A stretch of DNA of 64,000 nucleotides, from positions 34,320 through 98,319 of IMG/VR virus record IMGVR_UViG_3300010885_031189; one strand, 5' to 3'. The notes below the pieces were generated by a model. It had not been told where the DNA came from. It ran no database searches and saw only the letters and a list, made by a program, of their open reading frames with translations. Source of the stretch: a virus. The translations under genes and the position numbers were made by a program. Positions 19,907 through 29,295 of the stretch are shown piece after piece; position 1 is the first letter of the stretch, and each line of letters begins with the position of its first letter.

Positions 19907-22558
19907 TTATCCTAATCCCATATCAACTACATTTCCATCGCCTGCTGTACTAGTAATAGATGTAGTTGGTGCTGTTTCATCAATTTTCTGCAATGCTTGT
20001 CTGTTAAGGTCTGGGGCAACATCAATAACATTTGCTTTCTTATTCTCAGCCGCTTCTACTTTACCCACTTCTTTATTGGTGGTAGGTATAGTGGTAGTGG
20101 TGGCAGTTGTAGCATCAGTTGCATTCTGCATTTGTTGAGCTTCTCCTAACTTAACTGTCGCTGCGGCAGCATCAGCAGTTGTTTTCGGATCTGCTACTCG
20201 TTGTGTAGATTCAGTTGGTGGTGTATTTGAATCATATTTTGGTTGATCTAATAATCTAACTAAGTCAAGAGACTGAGTAAATTGTCCTTTATCAAACGAA
20301 TTTTCAATAGTTATGATACGATAAATTCCACTGAATACGCTAGTACTATATGTATCACCTTCTTTCAATCCATCCATCAATCCAGTGTCTTGATTTAGAT
20401 CAGACGGTGTTCTGAACTCCAATAATGCAAATATTTCTTGAGTGTCCATTGTTAAACTTGAATGCTTATCTATGGCAAGGTCTTGTCCCTGAGCTACCAT
20501 ATTACTTGGATTAAAAAATAAGTCATCTTGTTTTATAAATTCAGGATCCCCAGAAATTTTAAGTTTAACATTTATCATGTCTCCTCTACTACTTGACATC
20601 ATTGATTTGTGTAAATCATTTGCGTCAATAGTTTTCTTATCTTGGGTAGCATTAGTAGTATTGGCTGAATCTGCCTGCGCTGAAACATTTTTGTACTTAT
20701 TTACTGCGATTGATCCCTTCTTATCGGTATCAGTTGAAGTTGTATCTGCATTATTTTCAACTGTTGCTGCTGCTTGTACTTTTATAGATTCACCTTTGGC
20801 AGCATCTGCTGTCATTATAGTAAAAAACATACTATCAAAATCAATAGAAAAATCAAGTATTGATTGATTTAACCCAGTATACATGTAATAATATTCTTTT
20901 ACACATGTAGTAGGAAGAGATTTAGTAGCGTTTGGATATTTTTGATTAAAATGAGGAATTTTTGTAATATAATATGTTATTGATTTTTGATAAACTCTGC
21001 GTTTCTCATCAAACTTACCTAATTCTAGCCGTGGTACGATTTTAAAAGAAAATATAGGGTCATTTTCGGTTACTTCAGTGGGTGGAGGATCTTTAATTTG
21101 CTTTTTGAAAAAATCACTATTTTTTATTACTTGATTAATTACTTCAACAATAGATGTTCCTGCATTTATGCTGAAGGTCGATGAGTCGGGTTCTACTATT
21201 CCGGTAGGCACAACATTGAATTTTGACCTAATAGCATCAGCACCAGTTCTGTTTTTCATATTGGTACTACTTGCTGGATTTCTTTTTGGATCAACTATTA
21301 ATGAATTTGCTATATCATCATCAATTACAAAATTAAATTCATCTGCAAATTGTTGGTGATTATTTTTTACCAATTGTTTTTCATAACTATTAATTGCGGC
21401 AGTATAGCTATAAGTTTTAAACGCTGTATTGTTATTTGATTGTACGGCATCTGTTGCTCCTTTAAGGGTATCCGCAGTTCTCTTTCCAGCCTCTGCCGTA
21501 TTACTACCTAATTCACCCATTGAATTAACTATGTTATTATTTGTGTTTGCTTCTTTAACCGCAGCATTAGCAGCATTTCTACTATCTACAATTATAGCAG
21601 CCTGGCCTGCATCGCGAGTAGAACTAAAAAATTCTTGAATATTTTTAGCTTGCACTTCAAAGAATGCAGGAGTAGTACAATTACTTTCTGAATAGGCAGT
21701 ATGTGAGTATGGTACAGCATCAAATTGATATTCTGATCCTTTGAGGCTAGCTTTTATTTTACAATTTATTAATTTTATTGGTATAAATTTAGTCTGTTCA
21801 GTGATAGGGCCCAATGGTTGACCTTTATCACTATTCCCATAAAAATCTACCTGCAACATAAACGGAAGTTGATCCCAATTTTTTGCCTTTAATGTATCAG
21901 CTACTGCAAGTAATCGGTTCATTAATGTAATACCATATGGTTCAATTATGGTAAAGTGAACCTCTATTACATTTGTGCCTCGTGTTCTGGCATTAAATCC
22001 AATAAGTGTCATAAATTTTAAATTGTCAAAATAGAAATCTTCTATAAAATTTGCATCTCGTTTAAAATTTTCACCTTTTCTACCAGCACTAGCTATTAAT
22101 ACAGTTCCCTGTCCACCATCAGTTACTGGTATATATTGATAACCAGGTACAGTAACTAACTTGTTGTATATACTAGGTGGTAGAATGTGTAAGCTTACTC
22201 CATATGTGTAATTTGCATAACCATCTAATGGATTTTCTCTACCACCATATCCTGCTATTACCTTACGAGTAACGGCTTCTTGTTTACCACCCACGTCACT
22301 CTGTGCAGATTCAGATGCAGGTTTTTTTAATAAATCAGTGTTTATTCCTAATAATCCAAGATCAGCCGTACCAGTTTTAAACGCGGAATCTAATTTTGTT
22401 TTTTCCTGAAAAGTTATTTTTTCACCTGCAGTAGAAGCTAATTGTTCCGCAGCTACATTATTGGCAGCAGTGACTTTATCTGCTGCAGTAGTCAACGGAT
22501 TAGCTGCTTGCTTACGAGCGGCAGTATCTGATGCAAAAGTTGCTGGGGTAGTTGCCAT
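19907..22558 (-). CDS. Putative baseplate hub protein (gp27 position)
   Basis: An 883-aa virion protein encoded just upstream of the gp5 spike with a three-base gap. The first 80 residues are Ala/Thr-rich and low in complexity. Then follow NPLDGYANYTYGVSLHILPP and IEVHFTIIEPYGITLMNRLL, typical of hub proteins in large myoviruses. The end of the ordered part (YRIITIENSFDKGQFTQSL, then LVRLLDQP) resembles the closing strands of gp27/gpD-type tail hubs. The last 130 residues are again Ala/Thr-rich. In T4, gp27 trimers join the gp5 spike to the tube; position and the C-terminal pattern suggest the same job. The overall match to T4 gp27 is weak, so this is a role inference. Confidence 0.65.
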   Translation of the reverse strand: MATTPATFASDTAARKQAANPLTTAADKVTAANNVAAEQLASTAGEKITFQEKTKLDSAFKTGTADLGLLGINTDLLKKPASESAQSDVGGKQEAVTRKVIAGYGGRENPLDGYANYTYGVSLHILPPSIYNKLVTVPGYQYIPVTDGGQGTVLIASAGRKGENFKRDANFIEDFYFDNLKFMTLIGFNARTRGTNVIEVHFTIIEPYGITLMNRLLAVADTLKAKNWDQLPFMLQVDFYGNSDKGQPLGPITEQTKFIPIKLINCKIKASLKGSEYQFDAVPYSHTAYSESNCTTPAFFEVQAKNIQEFFSSTRDAGQAAIIVDSRNAANAAVKEANTNNNIVNSMGELGSNTAEAGKRTADTLKGATDAVQSNNNTAFKTYSYTAAINSYEKQLVKNNHQQFADEFNFVIDDDIANSLIVDPKRNPASSTNMKNRTGADAIRSKFNVVPTGIVEPDSSTFSINAGTSIVEVINQVIKNSDFFKKQIKDPPPTEVTENDPIFSFKIVPRLELGKFDEKRRVYQKSITYYITKIPHFNQKYPNATKSLPTTCVKEYYYMYTGLNQSILDFSIDFDSMFFTIMTADAAKGESIKVQAAATVENNADTTSTDTDKKGSIAVNKYKNVSAQADSANTTNATQDKKTIDANDLHKSMMSSSRGDMINVKLKISGDPEFIKQDDLFFNPSNMVAQGQDLAIDKHSSLTMDTQEIFALLEFRTPSDLNQDTGLMDGLKEGDTYSTSVFSGIYRIITIENSFDKGQFTQSLDLVRLLDQPKYDSNTPPTESTQRVADPKTTADAAAATVKLGEAQQMQNATDATTATTTTIPTTNKEVGKVEAAENKKANVIDVAPDLNRQALQKIDETAPTTSITSTAGDGNVVDMGLG

Positions 22559-22861
22559 TTATAATCCCAAATAAGTGGTCAATGTGTTTTTGTTAGGAAT
22601 GTATATAGTCTGTCCAGGAAAGAAATCAAATATCGGATCTTTTATTACATTTGGATTTCTAACAGCAAATACCCACCACAATGATGAACTTCCATATAAG
22701 TCATTGGCTAACATATCAGGTCTATACTTGTATACAATACCTATTGTATACTCAACATCAGATGCTAATTTAGGTATCGCTCTATATGATAGTATATCAA
22801 GAAATGGGCCAAAAGTTGGTGTTTTATAATAAGGACTAGTTTTTGAATAGGCTGCTGACAT
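22559..22861 (-). CDS. gp53: Baseplate wedge protein gp53-like
   Basis: A 100-aa protein with the gp53 hallmark: YRPDMLANDLYGSSSLWWVF, then RNPN, IKDPIFDF and PGQTIYIP. In T4, gp53 clamps neighbouring wedges around the hub; T4 gp53 is about 196 aa, so this is a short form, as in many distant relatives. The final part (PGQTIYIPNKNTL) also looks like a LysM-type strand. Its ATG overlaps the stop of the upstream gene (TAATG at 22859-22863), so translation is probably coupled. Confidence 0.88.
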   Translation of the reverse strand: MSAAYSKTSPYYKTPTFGPFLDILSYRAIPKLASDVEYTIGIVYKYRPDMLANDLYGSSSLWWVFAVRNPNVIKDPIFDFFPGQTIYIPNKNTLTTYLGL

Positions 22862-23736
22862 TATATAAATCCTCCTTGCTTGACCAGTCTACCAGCAGCA
22901 AAATCTTCTAAATTAAACTTAGATATAACCTTTTTGCTATATACTGGTTGTAATGTTATTGATAGACTACTAGTGACAGGTAATCTGGTAAAATCAGAAT
23001 CAACTGGGATAGCAATATAATCAACATCAGGAGATAATGTATGTTGAAATTGGGTAATAACACACGGTACATGTGGGAAATAATGACTACCGTATCCATC
23101 TAAAAATACCATAGGTGGTGGATTTCCTCTATGATCACCACTACCAAAAAACATTTTAGTAGCTGCTCTAAAAAAGTATATACATGCTAGTAAATATGCC
23201 CCTTCTGTTTCATTTTGAACAGTAAAATCTCCTGCTATGTTTATAGCTTGTACTTCACTATTTTCATACGCTTGTGCAGAATAATTACTATGTGTAAATT
23301 TCTGTACACCATATGAAGCAGTATGTACTACTGTTATATTAGGGGTATATGGAAAAATTACCCCACTCGTCGATTGTAATGGAGCCATCACTCCACTTGA
23401 TGCACTATTATACAATAACCCTGATGCTACACTTATTTTAACACGCCAATCATTGGCATTATTTGATGATGTAATTTTAAGTGGGGGTGGTGAGCGAGTG
23501 CCACCACCACGAACTAACCCATTGCTAGATAATCTTTCTGCTACTAGATCGGCCTGATCTGGTATGCCGCGAGAACGCAAGGTTACAGGAGCGAACGGGT
23601 CTCCGCTGCCGTCAAGACTGGAATAATCGAGGCCCCCTCCACTTGCAAAATCTGTTGCAGATGTCCCTGCTGATTCGTCACTATCCCATGATCCATTTCC
23701 ACTTCCTACTACAGTACCATCATACGTTATTGGCAT
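22861..23736 (-). CDS. Baseplate tail-tube cap gp48/gp54-like
   Basis: A 291-aa protein. The C-terminal half fits the gp48/gp54 family of T4-like phages: NPPPMVFLDGYGSHYFPHVP, then FQHTLSPDVDYIAIPVDSDF, then SITLQPVYSKKVISKFNLED and FAAGRLVKQGGF. In T4 these two proteins sit on top of the hub and start tail-tube polymerisation. The first 90 residues are a flexible Gly/Ser/Asp segment with low sequence complexity. It is the first gene of the leftward virion block, preceded by a late-promoter motif, and is coupled to gp53. Whether it equals gp48 or gp54 cannot be decided here. Confidence 0.65.
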   Translation of the reverse strand: MPITYDGTVVGSGNGSWDSDESAGTSATDFASGGGLDYSSLDGSGDPFAPVTLRSRGIPDQADLVAERLSSNGLVRGGGTRSPPPLKITSSNNANDWRVKISVASGLLYNSASSGVMAPLQSTSGVIFPYTPNITVVHTASYGVQKFTHSNYSAQAYENSEVQAINIAGDFTVQNETEGAYLLACIYFFRAATKMFFGSGDHRGNPPPMVFLDGYGSHYFPHVPCVITQFQHTLSPDVDYIAIPVDSDFTRLPVTSSLSITLQPVYSKKVISKFNLEDFAAGRLVKQGGFI

Positions 23737-23770
23737 ATTTATATTCCTAGAAACATAGTTTCCTATATTA

Positions 23771-23778
23771 TATTTATG
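23771..23778 (-). promoter_or_regulatory. T4-type late promoter motif heading the leftward virion block
   Basis: CATAAATA on the minus strand, 34 bases before the ATG at 23736. It lies in the 132-base divergent region opposite the sigma-70-type promoter of gp55, so late and early control face away from each other here. Confidence 0.6.
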
Positions 23779-23811
23779 AAGAACGAAATATGCTTAGTTT
23801 ATAGCAAAAGG

Positions 23812-23839
23812 TTGACATTTGGTATCATTTTATGATACT
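23812..23839 (+). promoter_or_regulatory. Sigma-70-type promoter for gp55
   Basis: A perfect -35 box TTGACA at 23812-23817, a 16-base spacer, and GATACT at 23834-23839 as -10 (four of six bases match TATAAT). It overlaps an inverted repeat (TATCATTTTATGATA, 23823-23837), which could be an operator. The gp55 start lies 29 bases downstream with AGGGAG before it. Confidence 0.6.
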
Positions 23840-23868
23840 ATTGTAAATACTTCATCTAGGGAGATACA

Positions 23869-24762
23869 GTGAAATCAAATTATCTAAATAATAAAGACAT
23901 ACTAAAAGAAATTCATAGAAGCAAATCTACTTACTGCTCCTTTATATCAAAAGACTTAGCCGACTATGATATTATTATCCATTCAATTAATAACATCACT
24001 CAAGAAACAGTTGATCAGGCTAGAATTAATAGGGCAGATCGGTTATCTAGGCTAGCACTTGATGCCGCAAATGCATTAGGTGAAAAAAGAAAATTAGAGG
24101 AATTTGCAATCGATCCAGATACTGTTCTATCCACTGATGTAGTAATACGATTGATGACTTGGGATCATGTCCCAATTGATGATATCAAAACTAAAAAAGC
24201 TGAGGCTGCTCAGGCTGAACTTGAAGAAAATGAACCAGTTCATACTGAATATGATGATGATGATGAAGTAGAAACAAAACTGTCTCCCTCAACTACTAGG
24301 TATGTAAAATGTAACTTCCCACCATTTCAACATTTTAAAGTTGATACCACTAATACTCCAATTTGTGTAGGCAAAAGCCATTGGACAGGTGATCTAGTCA
24401 CCGGTAGTTGGAGTCGTGATCACGGTGCTATGACAAAAACATTAGCCATAATGTTCATGAAACTATGTGAACGATATGCCACTCGTAGTAATTGGCGCGG
24501 GTATACTTATAATGATGAAATGCGTAGTCAGGCCCTATTACAATTAAGCCAAATCGGATTGCAATTTGATGAGAGTAAATCAGCGAATCCTTTTGCATAC
24601 TACACTGCTGCAGTGACCAATTCTTTCACTAGAGTGCTAAATATAGAGAAGCGTAATCAAAATTTGCGTGATGATATATTAGAAATGAACAACGTGAACC
24701 CATCTTATACGAGACAGGGTATGAGTTCAGGAATGCACTATGGTGACGGAGATCATGATTGA
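23869..24762 (+). CDS. gp55: Late-transcription sigma factor gp55-like
   Basis: A 297-aa protein starting at GTG 23869, with AGGGAG six bases upstream. The C-terminal 100 residues match T4 gp55: NWRGYTYNDEMRSQALLQLS, then KSANPFAYYTAAVTNSFTRV and NIEKRNQNLRDD, the sigma-region-2-like part that recognises the TATAAATA late -10 element. T4 gp55 is 185 aa. The extra length here includes an acidic insert (EENEPVHTEYDDDDEVE, around residues 115-135). The product should redirect host RNA polymerase to late promoters, and matching octamers stand before most virion genes in this window. The gene has a sigma-70-type promoter of its own, fitting early or middle expression. Its 3' end overlaps the next gene. 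Confidence 0.9.
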   Translation: MKSNYLNNKDILKEIHRSKSTYCSFISKDLADYDIIIHSINNITQETVDQARINRADRLSRLALDAANALGEKRKLEEFAIDPDTVLSTDVVIRLMTWDHVPIDDIKTKKAEAAQAELEENEPVHTEYDDDDEVETKLSPSTTRYVKCNFPPFQHFKVDTTNTPICVGKSHWTGDLVTGSWSRDHGAMTKTLAIMFMKLCERYATRSNWRGYTYNDEMRSQALLQLSQIGLQFDESKSANPFAYYTAAVTNSFTRVLNIEKRNQNLRDDILEMNNVNPSYTRQGMSSGMHYGDGDHD

Positions 24763-26473
24763 CGAAATAGCTAGACTACAAAAACTAAAGCGTCTAACAA
24801 TGGACTTGTTATTCAAGTCTGTTGTTTGGAATAAGCTTTCATTATACAAAAGTGAATACATAACTGATCCTCGTCAGATATTGTATCATGCTTCTATTGA
24901 TTCATTGATTGTCCCTACTTGTTTTTGTGGGGGCTCATTAAAATGGCACCCTGACAAAAGAATGTATAGATCATTTTGTTCAACGAAATGCACTGCCATT
25001 GGAACTATAGAAAAATCTAGAGTTACTAATTTAGAAAAATATGGCAGTCACTATACACAAACCTCTGAATACAAAGATAAAGTAAAACAAACCTCTTTGA
25101 ATAAATTTGGCGTTGACCATTATAGTAAAAGTAGTGAGTTTTCTCAACGAATAAAAGAAACCAATTTAGCTACTTATGGGGTTGAACATCCATCCCAAAA
25201 TATAGAAATACAGAAAAAGATAGTAAAAAAGTTTATTGAAAACTACGGTGAAACTAATCCAATGTTAGTTCAATCTGTAAAAGATAAAATTGAAAAAACA
25301 AATATAGATCGGTATGGTTTCAAAAATGCTGCTCAAAATACACAGGTTCAACTAAAGACAGCAGATACTAATCGTAAGAAATATGGTGTAGGTAATGCCA
25401 TGCAAAATAATACAATTTCTAATAAAGCCATCTTAACTAGAAAACAGAATTACTATAGTGAAGATGTATTAGCTAAATTATCCAATCCTACTTGGCTTTC
25501 TGAACAAAATGAAACAATGAGCATTGCAACTCTAGCTACTAAGTTAGAAGTAAGTTCAAGTAATCTATGTAAATATTTTCACAAGTATGGTATTGAAATT
25601 AAACAACATAGTACTACTGAACTAGAACAAAAAATGGTAGATTATTTTGTGGGCAAAGGTATAAAGGTTGAATTGAAAAATAGAACTCTTATATCCCCTA
25701 AAGAAATTGATCTGTACTTTCCAGATTTAAAACTAGGGATAGAAATAAATGGATTTTATTGGCATTCCGAAGAATTTCAAAAAAATAAGTTCTACCATTT
25801 GAATAAGTCCATTGCTGCAGAACAAGCAAATATAGAACTATGGCATTTCTGGGATTGGGAACTTATTGATCATTGGGATATAATTATTAGTAAAATTGAA
25901 CATAAAGCCAATCTTAGTAAAAGACTATATGCTAGAAAATTAAACATTAAACTAGTTGATGCCAAAGAAAAATTATCGTTCCTACAAAGAAATCATATTC
26001 AACAGGATTGTGCCAGTTCAGTGAATATAGGACTATATGATAATGATCAATTAGTAATGATCGCTACTTTCGGAAAAAGTAGATTCGCTAAAAAAATGGA
26101 TTGGGAATTACTGCGTCTCGCAGCAGAACAAAAAACTTCAATCGTAGGTGGTGCTTCTAAATTGTTATCCGAATTCGTTAATAATCATATGCAATCAGGA
26201 GAAAAGTTAGTAAGTTATTGTCACCGGAGATTTAGTACCGGAAATGTATATAAGAAATTACAATTTGAACTGTCACATACTACCAGCCCTGGATATTGCT
26301 ACAGTAGGCGTGGGTTACCAGCCGGATCCAGGAATAAATGGCAAAAACATAAATTAGAAAAGTTGTTACCGGTGTTTGATACCACATTATCTGAATCTCA
26401 AAATATGCAAGCGAATGGTTATTGGAAAGTTTGGGATTGCGGACAATATGTTTTCACTTATACTAAGCCGTAG
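24740..26473 (+). CDS. Hef-like homing endonuclease with repeat zinc/KYG region
   Basis: A 577-aa free-standing homing endonuclease; ATG 24740 overlaps the end of gp55 by 23 bases, and a second ATG at 24755 is also possible. Order of parts: a four-Cys zinc-finger-like motif (C61, C63, C80, C84); six repeats of about 23 residues centred on K/R-Y/F-G (residues 100-222), typical of DNA-binding arms in this group; a helix-turn-helix-like stretch (ATLATKLEVSSSNLCKYF); a nuclease core of PD-(D/E)XK/EDxHD type (KEIDLYFPDLKLGIEINGFY, then WHSE at 341-344); and a C-terminal domain ending WDCGQYVFTY. It shares the last three parts with the gene at 40244. Such genes spread by cutting alleles that lack them. 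Family membership is from motifs; target unknown. Confidence 0.8.
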   Translation: MVTEIMIDEIARLQKLKRLTMDLLFKSVVWNKLSLYKSEYITDPRQILYHASIDSLIVPTCFCGGSLKWHPDKRMYRSFCSTKCTAIGTIEKSRVTNLEKYGSHYTQTSEYKDKVKQTSLNKFGVDHYSKSSEFSQRIKETNLATYGVEHPSQNIEIQKKIVKKFIENYGETNPMLVQSVKDKIEKTNIDRYGFKNAAQNTQVQLKTADTNRKKYGVGNAMQNNTISNKAILTRKQNYYSEDVLAKLSNPTWLSEQNETMSIATLATKLEVSSSNLCKYFHKYGIEIKQHSTTELEQKMVDYFVGKGIKVELKNRTLISPKEIDLYFPDLKLGIEINGFYWHSEEFQKNKFYHLNKSIAAEQANIELWHFWDWELIDHWDIIISKIEHKANLSKRLYARKLNIKLVDAKEKLSFLQRNHIQQDCASSVNIGLYDNDQLVMIATFGKSRFAKKMDWELLRLAAEQKTSIVGGASKLLSEFVNNHMQSGEKLVSYCHRRFSTGNVYKKLQFELSHTTSPGYCYSRRGLPAGSRNKWQKHKLEKLLPVFDTTLSESQNMQANGYWKVWDCGQYVFTYTKP

Positions 26474-26477
26474 TAGT

Positions 26478-26506
26478 TTGCAATTCATATTACAATCTGA
26501 TATAAT
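26478..26506 (+). promoter_or_regulatory. Strong sigma-70-type promoter for gp47-gp46
   Basis: TTGCAA at 26478-26483, a 17-base spacer, and a perfect TATAAT at 26501-26506. The gp47 ATG is at 26513, six bases after the -10 box, so a transcript from here would begin at or next to the start codon. No Shine-Dalgarno sequence fits in between. Confidence 0.7.
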
Positions 26507-26512
26507 AGCTAG

Positions 26513-27529
26513 ATGAGTAATTTATTCAAAAAATCACTAGTTATCACGGATATACATTTCGGCCTAAAGTCAAACAGTATCTTACATAATGAAGACTGTT
26601 TGGCTTTTATCCGATGGGCTACTAAATTAGCAAAAGAACAAGGATGCGAATCCTGTATCTTCATGGGGGATTACCATAATAATCGGGCTACTGTAAATGT
26701 ACAGACTCTTAGCTATTGTATGCAAGGACTTGAACATCTAAGTGAAAACTTTGACCAAGTATTCTTCATCCCTGGTAATCACGATCTGTTCTTTAGAGAT
26801 AAACGAGATATTCATAGTTCGGCTTGGGCTAAACATCTTTCAAATGTAATTATCTGTAATGATTGGTTCAAATCAGGAGATGTTACCATTGTGCCGTGGT
26901 TAGTTGGTGATGACTTCAAACAAATACCAAAAGTGGATACTAAATACACATTCGGACACTTTGAACTACCACATTTTTATATGAATGCTATGGTTCGTAT
27001 GCCTGAACATGCTGGTATTCAACGAGAAGACTTTGTTAATACGCAACATGTGTTTAGTGGGCACTTTCATAAACGCCAATCTCACCAAAATATCACTTAT
27101 ATTGGAAACTGCTTTCCACATAACTATGCGGATGCAGGAGATGATGATAGAGGATGCATGATTTTAGAATGGGGTCAACCACCAGAATTCCATGCTTGGC
27201 CTGATCAACCAGTATATCGCGTATATAACCTAAGTGATGTACTTGAGAACACAGATAAGCTATTATTAGCTGGAATGCACGCCCGTGTAAACTTGGATAT
27301 TGATATTTCATATGAAGAAGCATCTTTCATTAAGGATACCTTCATGGAAACATACAAATTGAGAGAAATTAAACTGATAGCTCACCAAAACAATTCACTA
27401 GATGGTAATATGTCACTAGGAAATATCACTTTCCAAAGTGTAGACCAGATTGTATCTGAAAACTTGACTTCAATTGCTAGTGAACATTATGACCCTAAGG
27501 TATTACTGGACATTTACCGAAATCTCTGA
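26513..27529 (+). CDS. gp47: Recombination endonuclease subunit gp47 (SbcD/Mre11-like)
   Basis: A 338-aa metallophosphatase of the Mre11/SbcD family, the same size as T4 gp47 (339 aa). The metal-binding motifs are in order: DIHFG (13-17), GDYHNN (52-57), GNHD (88-91) and SGHFH (182-186). With gp46 it forms the nuclease/ATPase that processes DNA ends for recombination-dependent replication and host DNA breakdown. It is translationally coupled to gp46 through a TGATG overlap at 27527-27531. A sigma-70-type promoter ends six bases before the ATG, so expression is probably early and from a near-leaderless message. Confidence 0.95.
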   Translation: MSNLFKKSLVITDIHFGLKSNSILHNEDCLAFIRWATKLAKEQGCESCIFMGDYHNNRATVNVQTLSYCMQGLEHLSENFDQVFFIPGNHDLFFRDKRDIHSSAWAKHLSNVIICNDWFKSGDVTIVPWLVGDDFKQIPKVDTKYTFGHFELPHFYMNAMVRMPEHAGIQREDFVNTQHVFSGHFHKRQSHQNITYIGNCFPHNYADAGDDDRGCMILEWGQPPEFHAWPDQPVYRVYNLSDVLENTDKLLLAGMHARVNLDIDISYEEASFIKDTFMETYKLREIKLIAHQNNSLDGNMSLGNITFQSVDQIVSENLTSIASEHYDPKVLLDIYRNL

Positions 27530-29295
27530 TGCTAAAAATCAAATCAATAACTGCTAAAAATTTCCTGTCAATTGGTAATGTTACACAAAGCGTAAATTTA
27601 GATCGTACTGACTTAACCCTAATCCTCGGTGAAAACTTGGACTTGGGTGGAGATGACTCTGGTTCTAGAAACGGAGTAGGAAAAACAGCTATATTACATG
27701 CAGTAAGCTATGCTCTGTATGGCGCTGCTCTAACTAGTATCAAAAAAGACAATCTTATCAATCGTACTAACGGGAAGAATATGCTTGTTACGGTTGAATT
27801 TGAAAAAGACGGAATAGAATATCGCATTGAACGAGGACGTAAACCAAATGTCATGCGATTCTATGTGGGCAGTGTAGAACAACAAGTTACAGATGAAAGT
27901 CAAGGAGACAGTAGAGAAACGCAAACTGTAATTGAGCGTTTACTTTGTATGAGTCATACAATGTTCAAACATATTGTTGCTCTTAACACTTATACTGAAC
28001 CTTTTCTAAGTCTAAAGGCCAATGAACAACGGGAAATCATTGAACAACTACTTGGTATCACATTATTGAGTGAAAAGGCCGATCTTTTAAAAGAACGAGT
28101 TCGTAATAGCAAAGATTCTATCACTCAAGAAGAGTTCAGGATAAAAGCAACCAATGATGCGAACAAACGAATTGAGGAACAGATTACTGCACTCAAGCGC
28201 AGACAAACAATGTGGTTAACCAAGCATACTTCTGATTGTTCAGACTTAGTGGCCGCGTATGATCAATTGAATCAAATTGACATTGATGTAGAAATTGCTT
28301 CCCACAAGTCACTAGCTCTGTATAATCAAAAGAAAACAACAATCGATACCATTGTTGCTTCTTCCAAAAGGACAACAACTGATTTGGCTAAGGAAGAAAA
28401 GACCTCGGCTAAGTTGGCATTGGAAATTACTTCGTTGCAAGATCATAAGTGTTATGCTTGTGGTCAGGATATGCATGATCAAACACATGAAAGTGTGTTA
28501 GCTGCAAAAATCAAGCTACTAGATGAATCAAATTCTCAAATTGCAACCTACAAAGAACAAATTAGTGCATATGCTAGTGAAATTTTAAAATTAGGTGATA
28601 TTGGTATTGCACCGACTGTATTCTATGATTCGGAGTCTGATGCAGTTGAACATAGATCAAGCTTAGCAAGTTTACAAACTCAATTGAATACAAAAAATGC
28701 AGAGATTGATCCGTATGCTGATCAAATTTCAGAAATGATTAGAACTGCCCTTGAAGTTGTTAGTTATGATACAATTAATTCATTGACTAGTATGAAGGAT
28801 CATGAAGAGTTTTTATTGAAATTATTAACTAACAAAGATAGTTTTATTCGTAAGAAGATTATTGATCAAAACTTGTCATATTTGAATCTACGACTAGGAT
28901 ATTATCTAGAAAAGATTGGATTGCCGCATCAAGTTGAATTCCAGAATGACCTAACTGTTAATATTACTGAACTTGGACGAGACCTTGATTTTGATAATTT
29001 GTCCAGGGGAGAACGTAACCGTTTGATATTGAGTTTAAGTTGGGCATTCCGAGATGTATGGGAAAGTTTGTATCAAAGTATTAATTTGTTATTTGTTGAT
29101 GAGTTAGTAGATTCAGGGTTAGATTCAAGTGGAATGGAAAGTGCATTAGCAATTCTAAAGAAGATTAGCCGAGATAGCAAGAAAAGTGTGTGGCTAGTAA
29201 GTCACCGAGATGAATTAGTGGCCCGAGTAGAGAACATCCTTAGAGTAACCAAGTCTAATGGATTCACTACATATGGGTCAGATGTAGAGATTTAA
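27529..29295 (+). CDS. gp46: Recombination endonuclease ATPase gp46 (SbcC/Rad50-like)
   Basis: A 588-aa SMC-type ATPase, close to T4 gp46 (560 aa). It has Walker A GSRNGVGKT (45-53), a zinc hook with Cys308 and Cys311 (KCYACGQDM) at the tip of two coiled-coil arms, the ABC signature LSRGERNR (491-498) and Walker B LLFVDE (520-525). An acidic-glycine insert (NLDLGGDDSG) lies just before the P-loop. It pairs with gp47, which overlaps it by one base, to process double-strand ends. The stop codon sits in the stem of a strong terminator-like hairpin. Confidence 0.95.
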   Translation: MLKIKSITAKNFLSIGNVTQSVNLDRTDLTLILGENLDLGGDDSGSRNGVGKTAILHAVSYALYGAALTSIKKDNLINRTNGKNMLVTVEFEKDGIEYRIERGRKPNVMRFYVGSVEQQVTDESQGDSRETQTVIERLLCMSHTMFKHIVALNTYTEPFLSLKANEQREIIEQLLGITLLSEKADLLKERVRNSKDSITQEEFRIKATNDANKRIEEQITALKRRQTMWLTKHTSDCSDLVAAYDQLNQIDIDVEIASHKSLALYNQKKTTIDTIVASSKRTTTDLAKEEKTSAKLALEITSLQDHKCYACGQDMHDQTHESVLAAKIKLLDESNSQIATYKEQISAYASEILKLGDIGIAPTVFYDSESDAVEHRSSLASLQTQLNTKNAEIDPYADQISEMIRTALEVVSYDTINSLTSMKDHEEFLLKLLTNKDSFIRKKIIDQNLSYLNLRLGYYLEKIGLPHQVEFQNDLTVNITELGRDLDFDNLSRGERNRLILSLSWAFRDVWESLYQSINLLFVDELVDSGLDSSGMESALAILKKISRDSKKSVWLVSHRDELVARVENILRVTKSNGFTTYGSDVEI

